Origin: Devosia sp. A8/3-2
Lineage (GTDB): Bacteria; Pseudomonadota; Alphaproteobacteria; Rhizobiales; Devosiaceae
Direction: 5' to 3'
DNA length: 64,000 nt
Assembly: GCA_025452255.1 (NCBI GenBank)
Contig: CP104974.1
Location: 3,016,156-3,080,155 of the forward strand
Positions 9,852 to 20,374 of this stretch are shown here, one piece after another. The translations under genes and the position numbers were made by a program. Every line of letters begins with the position of its first letter. The first letter of the stretch is position 1. The notes under the pieces were generated by a model. It saw only the letters and a list, made by a program, of their open reading frames with translations, had not been told where the DNA came from and did not search any database.

Positions 9852-10608
9852 TTAGCTTACTTCCACTTCTGGGCGGTAGCGATCAGAGCGCGTGGCGAAA
9901 CGCACTTCGTCGGAAGGCTTGTCGTGCTCGGCGACGAAATACTGCGCCTTGGTCTTGTTCTTGACTTGATTGATGAGATTGTCCCAATCCAGCGTTCCGT
10001 AGCCTACGTCGGCCCAGCCATCTTCATCGGTATTCTCGCCGGCAGGCGCGATGTCCTTGACGTGGACGGCGCTGATACGGTCACCGTATTTGTCGAACCG
10101 AGCGACCGGGTCGGCCTTGCCGCGGGCGATCCGAGCGACGTCGGCTTCCCATTCGATATTGGGCGCCTCCTCAAGCAGGATTTCCATAGGCGTGCGGCCC
10201 GACGTGGTGGGCACGAATTCGAAATCGTGGTTGTGCCAGCCAAAGCCGTAGCCTTCTTTTTTGTAGGTTTCGGCGTGGCCGGCCAGCGTCTCCACGAGCT
10301 TGAGCCACTTGGATTCATCGGCACTGCGATCTTCGGCACCGATATGGGGCACAATGATCTTCTTGATGCCGAGGGTTTCAGCGGTCTTGAGCGTGGTGGA
10401 GACGTCGGCGGCCTGAGCCGGACCAAAGTGGCCGGTCGGCATGGTCAGGCCATTCTTCTTGAGGTTGGCGGCCAGACCGGCAGCGTCTGCATAGAGACCG
10501 CCGAAGCCTTCTGACCTGCGTGTAGCCAAGCTTGCCAAGGGTTTCGAGGAAATCGGGCAACGAGGGGACGTTGCGGGCGCTATAGAGCTGGAATGACAGT
10601 TCGGTCAT
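9852..10608 (-). CDS. Sugar phosphate isomerase/epimerase family protein (second of two)
   Basis: Shorter TIM-barrel paralogue family member, about 252 residues. Starts MTELSFQLYSARNVPSLPDFLETLGKLGY; later GYGFGWHNHDFEFVP, ILLEEAPNIEWEADVARIARG and ISAVHVKDIAPAGENTDEDGWADVGYGTLDW supply the His/Glu/Asp metal-ligand pattern of the YcjR/IolE group. One extra base at a TTCGAC site near 10514 breaks the frame after LGKLGYTQV. Tightly linked to the second oxidoreductase; together a dehydrogenase/isomerase pair for the imported sugar. Confidence 0.85.
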
Positions 10609-10804
10609 GGGGGCCTCTTGATAATTTTGGGCTGGTGCCCGGTCGACGGGCGAAGGAGGTAATGGGTTTGAAATGCGCTGTCCCGCCGCAACGGCAGGCG
10701 ATCCGCCCGAAAAGTAATGTGCCGGAGCGGCAGCGGATGATGAGGCGCCGCGCAGTGCGCGACGCCTCGATGATGGGTTTCAGAGCCGGTTGGTTGATGC
10801 CGTG

Positions 10805-11872
10805 TCAGAACAGCGAGCCGCGGGCCGGATCGAAGCCGACCAGCACCTTTTGGCCAACAGTAAGATGCACATCGCTATCGGCGCGGAAGGTCACGGCGTG
10901 GTTGCCGATCTTGGTCCGAGCCAGCGTGTCCGAGCCCATGGGTTCGACGATCTCGATTTCGACTTCGGTGGTGAATGGCAAATCCTTTGCCGCATCGCCC
11001 AGCACGATATGCTCCGGCCGAACGCCAAGCACTGCCTTGCTCGAGCCGGTGGGCGCCGTGTCGAAGACATAGCGGCCCACCGGAATGACGATGCCGTCAT
11101 CGGTGGTGAAGGCCGGCTCGGCCCCGCCGGCCAGCGTGCCGTTGAGGAAGTTCATCGAGGGTGAGCCGATAAAGCCGGCCACATAGAGATTGACGGGCTT
11201 GTTGTAGATGGTGTGCGGATCGGACAATTGCTGGATTTCGCCATTCTTCATGATAGCGATGCGATCGGCCGGGGTCAGAGCCTCGATCTGGTCGTGGGTG
11301 ACGTAGATCATGGTGTTCTTGAGCCGCTGGTGCAGCCGCTTGATCTCGACACGCAAATCGCTGCGCAGCTTGGCATCAAGGTTGGACAGAGGCTCGTCGA
11401 ACAGGAACACGTCCACGTCGCGCACCGGGGCGCGGCCGATGGCCACGCGCTGACGCTGACCGCCCGAGAGGTTGGCGGGCTTGCGCTGTAGCAAGGGTTC
11501 AATCTGCAGGATTTCGGAGGCGCGCTTGACGCGGCTCTCGATCTCGTCGCGCTTCATGCCGGCAACGCGCAGGCCGAAGGAAAGGTTCTTTTCCACCGTC
11601 ATCTGCGGATAGAGCGCATAGGACTGGAACACCATGCCGATGCCGCGATCCTTGGGCTCGGCCCGGGTGACGTTCTTGCCACCGATGAAAATCTGGCCTT
11701 CGGAGACATCGAGCAGGCCGGCAATGCAATTGAGCAGAGTGGACTTGCCGCAGCCCGAGGGGCCAAGCAGCACGATGAACTCGCCCTGCTTGACGTCGAG
11801 ATTGAGGCTTTTGAGGACTCGGACCGAACCGAAATTAAGCGACAGGTCTTTGACGGAAACGCTGGATTGCAT
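10805..11872 (-). CDS. Carbohydrate ABC transporter ATP-binding protein (UgpC/MsmK type)
   Basis: Cytoplasmic ATPase energising sugar import. Walker A GPSGCGKST, Q-loop MVFQSYALYP, signature LSGGQRQRVAIGRA, Walker B VFLFDEPLSNLDAKLR, switch His in VTHDQ, followed by the C-terminal OB regulatory domain (VLGVRPEHIVLGD) to 355 residues, full length. Two odd residues, APVRD for the usual ALVRD and LTPADR for MTLADR, are both explained by CCTGG read as CCCGG. Starts 5 bp from the end of the permease gene. Confidence 0.93.
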   Translation of the reverse strand: MQSSVSVKDLSLNFGSVRVLKSLNLDVKQGEFIVLLGPSGCGKSTLLNCIAGLLDVSEGQIFIGGKNVTRAEPKDRGIGMVFQSYALYPQMTVEKNLSFGLRVAGMKRDEIESRVKRASEILQIEPLLQRKPANLSGGQRQRVAIGRAPVRDVDVFLFDEPLSNLDAKLRSDLRVEIKRLHQRLKNTMIYVTHDQIEALTPADRIAIMKNGEIQQLSDPHTIYNKPVNLYVAGFIGSPSMNFLNGTLAGGAEPAFTTDDGIVIPVGRYVFDTAPTGSSKAVLGVRPEHIVLGDAAKDLPFTTEVEIEIVEPMGSDTLARTKIGNHAVTFRADSDVHLTVGQKVLVGFDPARGSLF

Positions 11873-11876
11873 GTGC

Positions 11877-12767
11877 TTATCCCTTCACCGCGCCAGCGGC
11901 TGATGCCGCGCACGAACCATTTGCCAGAAACGAAATAGACGATCAGCGGGACGGCAGCCGTAAGAATGGTGGCGGCCATGTTGACGTTGTATTCGCGTAC
12001 GCCCTGGACGGAGTTGACGATATTGTTGAGCTGGACGGTCATCGGATAGTTCTGCGTGCCGGCGAAGACGACGCCGAACAGGAAGTCATTCCAGATGCCG
12101 GTGACCTGCAGGATGATGGCGACCGCAAAGATCGGCAGCGACATGGGCACCATGATCTGGAAGAAAATCCGCCAGAACCCTGCCCCATCGACACGCGCCG
12201 CCTTGAACAATTCCTGCGGCAGTGACGCAAAATAATTGCGGAACAGCAGGGTCAGGATCGGCATGCCGAAAATGGTGTGGATCAGAATGACGGCCCAGAG
12301 CGTGCCGAAAATCTTCATCTGCGCGGTGATCATCACCGGGGATAGAGCATCACCTGATAGGGAATGAACGAGCCGAGCAGCAGCACGGTGAAGAAGAATT
12401 CGGAACCCTTGAACCGCCAATTGACCAGCGCATAGCCGCTGACGGCGGCGATGAATACCGAGACGATTGTGGAGGGCAGCGTGATCTTGACCGAGTTCCA
12501 GAACCCGGGCGCCAGACCGTTACAGGTCAGGCCCGTACAGGCGCTGGTCCGGGCCTTGACCCGGGGCTCGAAGGTGACTTCGAGCGGCGGGGCGAAGATG
12601 TTGCCGATCCGGATTTCGGGCAGGCCCTTGAGCGAGGTGGTGATCATCACATAGAGCGGCAGCAGGTAATAAAGCGCTGCGACGATGATGATGCCGTAGA
12701 TGATGATCCGCGTAGGGGTAAAGAACGAGCGCGGGCGGGGTCCGCTGGCTTCTGCGTTTGTGGTCAT
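11877..12767 (-). CDS. Carbohydrate ABC transporter permease (MalG type)
   Basis: Inner-membrane subunit with about six helices. N-terminal FFTPTRIIIYGIIIVAALYYL, LLPLYVMITTSLKG, FWNSVKITLPSTIVSVFIAAVSGYAL, and the EAA contact loop in ELFKAARVDGAGFWRIFFQIMVPMS. A long periplasmic insert with a Cys pair (SACTGLTCNG) precedes the second helix; this occurs in the alpha-glucoside/UgpE-like group. Frame breaks near 12340 and at the last codons near 11897 (ends GISAGAVKG after repair). KARTS for the usual KAWTS is again CCTGG read as CCCGG. Confidence 0.88.
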
Positions 12768-12779
12768 GACCGGTCCTTC

Positions 12780-13720
12780 CTACGTGTGCTTCTTGGGGCC
12801 GAATTCGACGATGACCCATGGAATGAGCAGGACGAAAACGGTCAGGAGCATCACGGTGGAGGCGGACAGCGCCTGACCGAGATTACCGGCGGAGAACATG
12901 TAGTTGATGACATATTTGGCGGGCACTTCCGAGGACAGGCCCGGGCCGCCATTGGTAAGCGCCACCACTAGATCGTAAGTGCGGACAATGCCGGAGCCGA
13001 CGATCACCGTGGTGGTGACAATGACGCCGCGCATCATGGGCAGCACGATCTGCAGATAGGTGCGCCGGTGGGAATGCCATCGACACGCGCGGCTTTCCAG
13101 ATTTCGCCATCGACGCTGCGCAAGCCGGCCAGCATCAACACCATGACAAAGCCCGTGCCGTGCCAGAGGCCGGCGATGAGCAGTGCGTAGAGCACCATGT
13201 CGGTATTGGTGATCCAATCGAAGGTGAAATTGGTCCAGCCCGAGCCGCGCATGGTGGATTGTAGGCCCAGCGTGGGGTTCATGATCCACTGCCACACCAA
13301 ACCGGTGACGATGCCGGACAGCGCGAAGGGATAGAGGAAAATGGTGCGGAAACCGTCTTCAAAGCGGATGCGCTGATCCATGAGCACGGCGAGCACGAAG
13401 CCTACCACCATGGTGAAGACGAGCGAGAAAATGCCGTAAGTCAGCAGGTTGGTCGCTGAGATGCGCCAGCGGCGCGTGGCGAAGAGACGCTCATACTGAT
13501 CGAAACCGACAAAGGCGCCATTGGGCAATGCACGGGAATCGGTAAAGGAGAACCAGATGGTCCACAGCGTGCAGCCGATGAACACGACGAGCACGATGGC
13601 AACCATCGGGCTGGCGGCGAGCTTGGCACTGATATTGCGCACGAATAAATTGTACAACAGACCGGGCGGACGGGTCCGCTCCAGTGCAGTCGCCCCGTGC
13701 AGGGACTGGGCTTCGGTCAT
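12780..13720 (-). CDS. Carbohydrate ABC transporter permease (MalF/UgpA type)
   Basis: Second membrane subunit: PMVAIVLVVFIGCTLWTIWFSF, GIFSLVFTMVVGFVLAVLMDQ, FLYPFALSGIVTGLVWQWIMNP, and the EAA loop EIWKAARVDGIPTWRTYLQIVLPMMRG once ACCTGG is restored near 13075 (read ACCGG). About 313 residues. The C-terminus ends VIVEFGPKKHT. 12 bp from the next permease gene, same strand. Confidence 0.88.
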
Positions 13721-13791
13721 GGGTCTTGCCTACTCCGGCTAAAAACAAATGTGCGGAAGCGGGGCAGCCCAAAGGCCGCCCTGCGACACGC

Positions 13792-15034
13792 TTAGTCAGC
13801 GGATTCGATGATCTGGGCGTAAGCCTCGATATAGTCATCGATCGGGTAGGACTTGTCGGCGAAGAATTCTCGGTTGAGATCGTCCAGCTGCTGCTGGGTG
13901 TCGCTCGAATTCAGGGTTTCACCACCGGGCAGCAGGCCGTCCGGTCCCTTGAGAATTTCAATGGCCTTCTTCATGCAATCATTGGCCGACGACATATCGA
14001 TGTCGGTGCGGATCGGCATGGAGCCCTTCTTGAGGTTGAACGCAACTCGGGCTTCCGGCGAGACCAGGAGCCCGGCCAGCGCGGTCTGGGCGTCGAGAAC
14101 GTCCTGCGCCGTGCCTTCAGGCAGCTTGGGGAAATAGAATGCGTCGCCACCGCCTTCGATGCGGTTGGACAGACCCGAGCCGGGCAGGCATTCATAATCG
14201 GTGCCGGGAACGGCGCCGGCCAGTGCGAATTCGCCCTGAATCCAGTCACCATGGATGTTACCGGCAGCTTCGCCAGCGATCAGCTGGTTGGCCACGTCGG
14301 CAAACTGCGGCACGACTTCGGCGGGATCGACGACGTCACGAACAGCGGCCCGAGCTTCGGCAACCTTGCGGAATTCGGGGCTGCGGACGGCCTCGGCATC
14401 ATGCTCTCGGTTGACCTTAAGGTAGAGCTCAGGACCACCAACGTCGGCCAGCAGAACGCCGGGGATGCCGTTCAGCGGCCAGCCAGCGGCCAGACCGAAA
14501 GGAATGATGCCTTTTTCACGCAGAGCGGGGAAAGAAGCGACGTATTCGTTCCAATCCTTGGGGGTTTCAAGACCCGCATTCTTGTAAGCGGTGTCGCTCA
14601 GCCAGAGCCAGTGCCGGGAATGGATATTGATCGGCACGCAATAGATCTTGCCATCAAAGGTGCAGGCGTCGAGCAGCTTGGGATCGGCAAAGAAATCGGC
14701 CCAGCCATCTTCTTCGGCAATCGGGGTCAGATCGGTGATCAGACCAGCCTTGATGAGTTCCTCGGCGTCGCGGCCGGTGTTCATCTGGGTGGCGCCCATT
14801 GGATTGCCGCCCAGAATGCGGCTGATGATCACCGGGTTGGCGCCCGTGCCGGAACCGGCCAGCGCGCTATCGACCCATTTATTGCCGGTCGCGTCAAACA
14901 GACGGGCAAATTCGGCAACAGCGGCGGATTCACCACCCGATGTCCACCAATGGGTCACTTCGAGTTCAGCCGCCTGCAGCAGCCGAACACATCAAAGCAG
15001 CCGCCAAAGTGGCGGCCACGGCAAATTTCTTCAT
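13792..15034 (-). CDS. Carbohydrate ABC transporter substrate-binding protein
   Basis: Family 1 extracellular sugar-binding protein. Starts at ATG 15034 behind GGGAGGA with signal peptide MKKFAVAATLAAALMCSAAAA, then ELEVTHWWTSGGESAAVAEFARLFDA, MNTGRDAEELIKAGLITDLT, WLWLSDTAYKNAGLETPKDWNE and IHGDWIQGEFALAG, typical of glucose/oligosaccharide binders (GtsA-like). One extra base near 14973 separates the signal peptide from the mature protein. About 414 residues. First gene of the sugar operon, divergent from the LacI gene, with operator-like palindromes between them. Confidence 0.9.
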
Positions 15035-15128
15035 AACTATAATCCTCCCAACGTCCTCATGAGGCATACTGCCCCCGCGAAGCCGCCGACCGCGGTGCAT
15101 CTTCCTCAAGATGTCCGGACCGGCCGCA

Positions 15129-15177
15129 TGTAATCGATTGCATCGCCACATCCTAAGACGGTGTGCAATCGATATAA
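15129..15177. promoter_or_regulatory. Two LacI-type operator palindromes
   Basis: TGTAATCGATTGCA (15129-15142) and TGCAATCGATATAA (15164-15177) share the core AATCGAT with CG at the dyad centre, as in LacI/GalR operators; centres are 35 bp apart, on the same helical face within error. They lie in the 225-bp divergent promoter region between the binding-protein gene and the LacI gene and are the best candidates for autoregulation and sugar-operon control. Confidence 0.65.
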
Positions 15178-15259
15178 TAACCTTCGGCTACTTGTTGCGT
15201 CTCTGTCAAGATCGAATTAGACCAAAGTCTGGGGGAGCGAGGGAGAGGCGCGAACGGCG

Positions 15260-16296
15260 ATGAACGAATTCAAGAAAACGCCGACAATTCAAGATGTTGC
15301 GCGTTGCTGAGGTTTCGTCGGCAACAGTGAGCCGTGCGTTGACGTCACCGGAACGGGTTTCGGAGGCAACGCGAGAGCGCATTACCGCGGCCGTGCTGGA
15401 GACGGGCTACACCGTAAACCAGATGGCACGCTCGCTGCGCTTGCGGGCAGCCAAAACCATCCTGATCGCCATCCCCAATATCGGCAATCCGTTCTATTCA
15501 ACGATTCTGGATGCCGTGGTGCAGGATGCGGCGGAGCGCGGCTATGGCGTGCTGGTGGCCAATAGGCTTGGTGGCGATCCGACGCTTGGCCTCAAGGATT
15601 ATTTCTATTCCAACCGCGCCGATGGCCTGCTGCTGTTCGATGCCACGCTGGATCTTGAATCCCTGCAGGACCTGCCGCTGGTGCGGGGCAACCGCCCGCT
15701 GGTGCTGTCCTGCGACGATATTCCCGATGCGCCGCTGGACACGGTGATGACGGATAATCGCGATGCGGCCGACGCCGCCACGCGGCACCTGATCGCGCTG
15801 GGACACCGAAGAATCGGCACCGTGCGCAGCCGCACCACGCCCAATGTGATCAGCGAGCGGCATGCCGGCTTCGAGCGGGCTCTAAAGCGGGCCAATCTGG
15901 CTATCCGCCGGGACTGGATCTGGCAAGGCGACCACGCCATTGCCGGCGGCATAGCGGCGGCCGAGATCTCGGCTGACGCTCAACGAGCGGCCCACAGCCA
16001 TGTTCTGCGGCAATGACGAAACGGCGATCGGCTTCATCTCCCGGCTGCGCCAAGCGGGAATCGATTGCCCGCGCGATGTATCGGTGGTGGGCTTTGACGA
16101 TATCGCGGTCGCCGAGCATCTCTCCCCTGCCCTCACCACCATGCGGCAGCCGCGCTACCAAATGGGCAAGGTCGCGACGGCCCTGCTGCTGGACATTCTC
16201 GATGGCCCGACAGCCGAACGCACGCCAACGCGCCGCGTTCTGAAATCCGAACTCATCATCCGCGCCAGCACCGCCCCGCCGCGAGAATTCAACTAG
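15260..16296 (+). CDS. LacI/GalR family transcriptional regulator
   Basis: DNA-binding repressor with an N-terminal HTH (TIQDVARVAEVSSATVSRALTSPERVSEATRERI), hinge QMARSLRLRAAKTILIAIPNIGNPFYS and a periplasmic-binding-protein-like effector domain ending PREFN. ATG at 15260. Two indels: GCGCGC lost two bases near 15300, so the raw frame stops after DVARC, and another near 15975. About 345 residues after repair. It most likely represses the adjacent sugar operon and responds to its substrate. Confidence 0.88.
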
Positions 16297-16360
16297 CCTT
16301 GGGCAATGTCCGCAAAGCAGTTTTCCCCGGCGCAATGATAGGCTAAAGGGATGTCGCGCG

Positions 16361-16437
16361 GGTCCCGTAGCTCAGCTGGATAGAGCAGCAGCCTTCTAAG
16401 CTGTTGGTCGCAGGTTCGAGTCCTGCCGGGATCGCCA
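16361..16437 (+). tRNA. tRNA-Arg(TCT)
   Basis: 77 nt with all arms paired: acceptor GGTCCCG/CGGGATC, D arm GCTC..GAGC, anticodon loop CTTCTAA (anticodon TCT), T loop TTCGAGT intact, and encoded CCA at the 3' end. A sparse accessory stretch begins directly after it, the usual arrangement for an integration hot spot, though no direct repeat of the tRNA 3' end was found in the window. Confidence 0.95.
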
Positions 16438-16819
16438 TATTTTTTGTTGAATTGCCAATAGATTTGTCCAAACGGGCCCGTCGAGAGTGGATTTTCGGCA
16501 ATTTCTTGTGCCCGTGCATATACTTAGCCTGCTGCCCTATTAGTTTGATCCAAGACGCAAGTTCCGATGCTGTCGGACTGGTTGGCAGCCTACGTCGAAA
16601 TCGATCTTACCCGGCCGGCGGAGTTGAAGCGGAGATTCGCACGATCACAGTCAATTGGTGCGGATAGGGACCAACCCAAAGTGCGACACTTGCGGCACCA
16701 CCGCGCACTGAACCCAGCCTCGGCACTGTCTGGTTGTGTTCTGAGCGCGCACTAACGATGTACACAACGTCGCAAACTGCGGTTCAGAACGAAGCAACAG
16801 TTCGGCTCGGCGGGGGCGT
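16438..16819. other. Gene-free stretch after tRNA-Arg
   Basis: About 380 bp of lower GC with no convincing gene. Short open frames exist (for example from 16567) but have no ribosome-binding site or recognisable motif. No integrase, repeat or terminator was recognised. Confidence 0.4.
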
Positions 16820-17236
16820 TTGTGCCGACACCTGTTCGGCTCGACTCTGGCTTGGATCCGCCGCAGCTCGCGATGGCTCGACGTACTGGAAGCCCGCTTC
16901 GGCGAAAAATCGATGCGGCAGCTCACGCGCGATCTCGATGAAACTGCAGATCCGGCCGCCATCAAGGCCTATTACACTTCCATGTTGCCGGGCTGGACCG
17001 AGATGGAGCTGGCTGATGACTTCTACAGGCAATCCTGGTCATTTGCGTTCGTCAGTCCGGATGGGCGGCATGTATTCGCCGTTATCGCCCTGACGCCGCA
17101 GGCCACCGATTACGCTGGCAAGGTGCCAATGTCCGTGCTCACCAATCTGACTGCGGACCATCCACCAGATGTAGGCCAGCAGAAATATTCATTGCCTATC
17201 AGTGATCGCAAGAAGCTCATCTTGCACAAAATCTGA
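16820..17236 (+). CDS. Hypothetical protein
   Basis: Not recognised. The likely real part starts near the internal Met at about 16913 (MRQLTRDLDETADPAAIKAYY) and contains MELADDFYRQSWSFAFVSPDGRHVFAVIALTP, a pattern of alternating hydrophobic strands like a small alpha/beta domain, ending DRKKLILHKI. The stop is 17 bp from the converging YezG-like gene. The start is uncertain and an upstream frameshift is possible. Confidence 0.4.
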   Translation: MCRHLFGSTLAWIRRSSRWLDVLEARFGEKSMRQLTRDLDETADPAAIKAYYTSMLPGWTEMELADDFYRQSWSFAFVSPDGRHVFAVIALTPQATDYAGKVPMSVLTNLTADHPPDVGQQKYSLPISDRKKLILHKI

Positions 17237-17252
17237 CGCCCCTAATACGCTG

Positions 17253-17654
17253 CTATGTGTCGGTACGAGGGCGGATCTCCTCCACCCGCTGCTCGAGATT
17301 GGCAGGTGAGATGTCCCAGCGCGAGTGATCCTCATACTCGAAATCGGCTTTAATCCGCGGACCGGGATTGTGGAACTGCAACAGGCAGGCCTTCCAGCTT
17401 TCCTGACCATCGACCCGCATGGCCGCGGCGAGTTCTCGGGCCTTCTCGATCGTCGGGCGCATGGCGGTGGGAATGGCGGCCTCCCAGCTGCCATCCGGCC
17501 GGTAGAGATAGCCGAACATGCGCCGGCGGGGCCGCACGCCTATGACAAGGGCAATGGCCTGCCATGACTTGCCCGCGAATTCCTCGTCGGACAGGATCTG
17601 CCGGGCCAGCTCGCCCAGAATGCGATCGGCGCCAGATTGGTCAAAACCAGACAT
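17253..17654 (-). CDS. YezG/DUF600-like protein (possible immunity protein)
   Basis: 133-residue acidic soluble protein. Pattern: KSWQAIALVIGVRPRRRMFGYLYRPDGSW, then ELAAAMRVDGQESWKACLLQF and a closing RIKADFEYEDHSRWDI, which matches the order of conserved features in the YezG/DUF600 antitoxin family (W-x-Y-x-D..LR..F..W...L....KF..DF.Y.D...W). The assignment rests on recalled family pattern only. It follows the upstream secreted-protein gene by 7 bp and is probably co-transcribed with it. Confidence 0.5.
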   Translation of the reverse strand: MSGFDQSGADRILGELARQILSDEEFAGKSWQAIALVIGVRPRRRMFGYLYRPDGSWEAAIPTAMRPTIEKARELAAAMRVDGQESWKACLLQFHNPGPRIKADFEYEDHSRWDISPANLEQRVEEIRPRTDT

Positions 17655-17661
17655 AGGCTGC

Positions 17662-18941
17662 TCAGTCCTCTTTAAGGTAGTTATTGCCCCCGATCACCAA
17701 TAAGTCGTCATTGTCGGGCTCTGGCAGGAAAAGGCTCAGCGTCTCGGTGCGGCCATCCTCGCCGGTCAGCAGGAGCTGATAATCTTCGGCGCTGTAGGTT
17801 CCAGATTCGAGTGGTGCAGTATTGCCCCCTGCGACCCCGGTGGTTGCGTCAGCGCCTTCGAAGCTGGATATGTAGCCGGACGAGCCCGTATGCGTGAACC
17901 GGCCATCAGAGGACAGCGTCAGGATGCGTTCGGATGAAACACTGTCTGAACTCGTTGGGGTCATGCCGCTCGAAGCCCAGATATGGCGCCAGCTTCCATC
18001 AAAAGTAGTGCTCTCCGGCAGGGGCGGCACGCGATTGTATGTCGCTTCTCCGATAATAAGCTGCTTGTTGGCCTGCCGAAACGGTTCCCGGGTGAGCTCA
18101 AGAATGCCGTAGTCGTTTACCACTTCAGCCATTTCTGATGGTATCGGCGGACGAGAACAGGCCGCCACCAATCAGCCGGTAGGTACCGCAGTCGCCCGGC
18201 ACGTGAGCACAATGGTCGCCAATCGTTCCGGTGGGAATGACGGTACTGAAAAGGCCGCCCGGATCGAGTGCGAGCACCTGATTTTCGGCAACGAAATCGA
18301 CGCCGCCGAACACGTTCGGCAACACGGTGGAGCGGAGTGTGGTGTAGACGCCTTCGAGGCCTCCCCCACCATCGGGCGGGGTGAGCGCGAACGCCACTTC
18401 ATCCGAGGAAAACCGCACGCTACGGACAATTTGCGCAAAGGCGTCCTCGGCTGCATCTGAATCCTCGTCATGGAGGTCCATCTCGATGAGCATTATGTAC
18501 TGCCCAACGCCGCCCCGGGCGATACCGGCGAGAGTGGCCGAGACGATTGCATCCTCCATGCTCGTGCAGCAACGCAGTTCTGACGCGGATATCGTGCCCG
18601 TTGGCGGTCTTGCCTTCGCTGTCGACCGTCGGGCGATCTTCGGCCAGTTCGGGAAAGAGGGCAAAAAGCTGATCGAAGCTGGCATCGAAGTTGGTCATGT
18701 TTGTAACCGGAAGGATTTGGATCAGCGCCGCTCCGGTTTCGTCGCGCCTGATAGCTTCATCACGCTCCCGGGTTCTGCGCAGAATGACACTGGCTTTCCC
18801 CTCCTCTCGCTCCCAACCCGCATCCGGTAGGGTGAAGGAGACGCCGCCAAGCATCACCTCCTCGGCCAGAGCGTTGACAGGCCGGGCGGCACAGGCAAGG
18901 ACGGCAACGCAAATTCTGAGAACGGAAAGCAGCCTCGACAT
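17662..18941 (-). CDS. Hypothetical secreted protein
   Basis: About 425 residues after repair. Signal peptide MSRLLSVLRICVAVLACAARPVNALA; the N-terminal domain (GVSFTLPDAGWEREEGKASVILRR) looks like the secreted PsbP/DUF1795-type fold, and the C-terminal part is rich in Ser/Thr/Gly strands (RILTLSSDGRFTHTGSSGYISS). Two extra bases, both inside TTCGAY contexts (about 18134 and 18583), break it into three frames; removing them gives one frame reading DIRVELRCCTSMEDAIVS and SSADTIEMAEVVND. No enzyme motif recognised. Partner of the downstream YezG-like gene. Confidence 0.6.
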
Positions 18942-19727
18942 TCCGGGCGTATCTCCTTCAATTCAGACCACCGACGACATTCTGACCGTCGATCATAGCG
19001 GGAATGCGACACTGGCGGTCAACCATCGCCGCAACGCTATAGCGTCTTCCGGAAAGCACTGTCATATCATGAAGCGCTCTTTGTCGATGTCGCTTACAAG
19101 GGCGGAAAGCGAAGGGTCTACTCTACGCGTAGAAGCGAACATTGGATCTAATGGGGTTCTCAGCGCGGATTGGATCCTTAGATTACAAAGGGGCGCCGAC
19201 GAGCCGGAAACTCCGCTATCGTTCTGACCGACAGGTACCTGTTCAGGCCGGCCGTGGCGTGACCCCAAAACTGGTATGGATGCCCTCGGGGGCCGCTATT
19301 GCAACTTGGGATCAACGGATACCATCATCGAACTCAGTTTGTGGAATGAGCAAGCGTTCACCCTCGAACATGATCTGGAAAATGCCGCTCTCGGACTTTC
19401 CAATGTGACGGTAGTGGATTCCACCCAAGGCTGGCGTAGCCAACTGCCATCTGACATCATATTGAATGCGACCGACAGCTCGGTCACGTGTCGCAGCGAT
19501 AGAGGCTCTCTTATGTTGGACAACAGCCCACGAGCAAAACAAAAACGGCTCAATCGTGCCCGAGATGAGGTGCGTCTAAAATCGGGCGAAGTAACCGCCC
19601 TAAACCGACTTGACTGTGATGGCGTCTCTGCCGATGGCGGTGAGTGCGTAAATGCCTCGGCTTTCTCTGACGAACCAGCCATATACGTTGTTGCGTAGAA
19701 CTGCCGGCGCTCTGGCCACCAGTAGTT
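18942..19727. other. Stretch with no supported gene
   Basis: About 790 bp of mixed composition. One open frame (19276-19698, plus strand, 140 codons) lacks a ribosome-binding site and its composition is unlike neighbouring genes; the opposite strand is equally open. No motif, repeat or RNA was recognised. It may be eroded coding sequence. Confidence 0.35.
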
Positions 19728-20374
19728 TCAGCTGTTTGGGACTTTGAGGGCCGGATCGCCGTCCTTTACCCCGACCGAGTCACAGCCATTGACCTCGCCT
19801 TTGACAGCGTAGCCAGCGCCTTCCATGAAGGCCTTGAGTGGAAGATAGAGCTCCGTCTCGGCCATCATGCTGGTTGCATCTGCAGTCGGGCTAGCCACAG
19901 TGGGCCAGCACTTTGGCGATGGCAGCGGCGGATCCCCGGGCACTAAAGCTGTGGCGATCGAGAAATTCAAGCCTGCCGTCGTGTTTGGTGCGAACGTAAG
20001 CGAGGTGAATGGTTTCAGGTGCACCACGGGCAATCCGTGCCCATTGTTGTGCCACTGGACCACGGACAATGACCGAACTGCCATCGCTGTGGATCACGGG
20101 CAGGTCCTGCGCAAACTTGGTGGCGCTGTCGTTCGGAAACCGCGGCGCCAGTCGCGGTTATGGCAAGACTCATGGATTGCGCGCCAGTGACCCCAGCTCC
20201 TGGGCTCCGGACCCAGTACGCCATGGCGAGATCGCCACCGCGGCAGGCGAACTGAAACTGGGCATCGCTATTGTCAAAATAGGCGATCGGCGTGCCACCG
20301 GTCTCAAATATCCATTCAGCCGCCAAGGCACAGGGCGAAAGCAAGCAGAGCAGAGCACAAAGAGGTTTCAGCAT
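19728..20374 (-). CDS. Hypothetical secreted protein (invasion-associated-locus-B-like layout)
   Basis: Signal peptide MLKPLCALLCLLSPCALAAEW, then GGTPIAYFDNSDAQFQFACRGGDLAMAYWV, a middle VIVRGPVAQQWARIARGAPETIHLAYV, and the end LYLPLKAFMEGAGYAVKGEVNGCDSVGVKDGDPALKVP. The pieces lie in three frames, so at least two indels (near 20150 and 19905) interrupt one gene of about 215 residues. Secreted strand-rich proteins with a conserved Cys pair of this layout are common in Hyphomicrobiales; function unknown. Confidence 0.5.
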
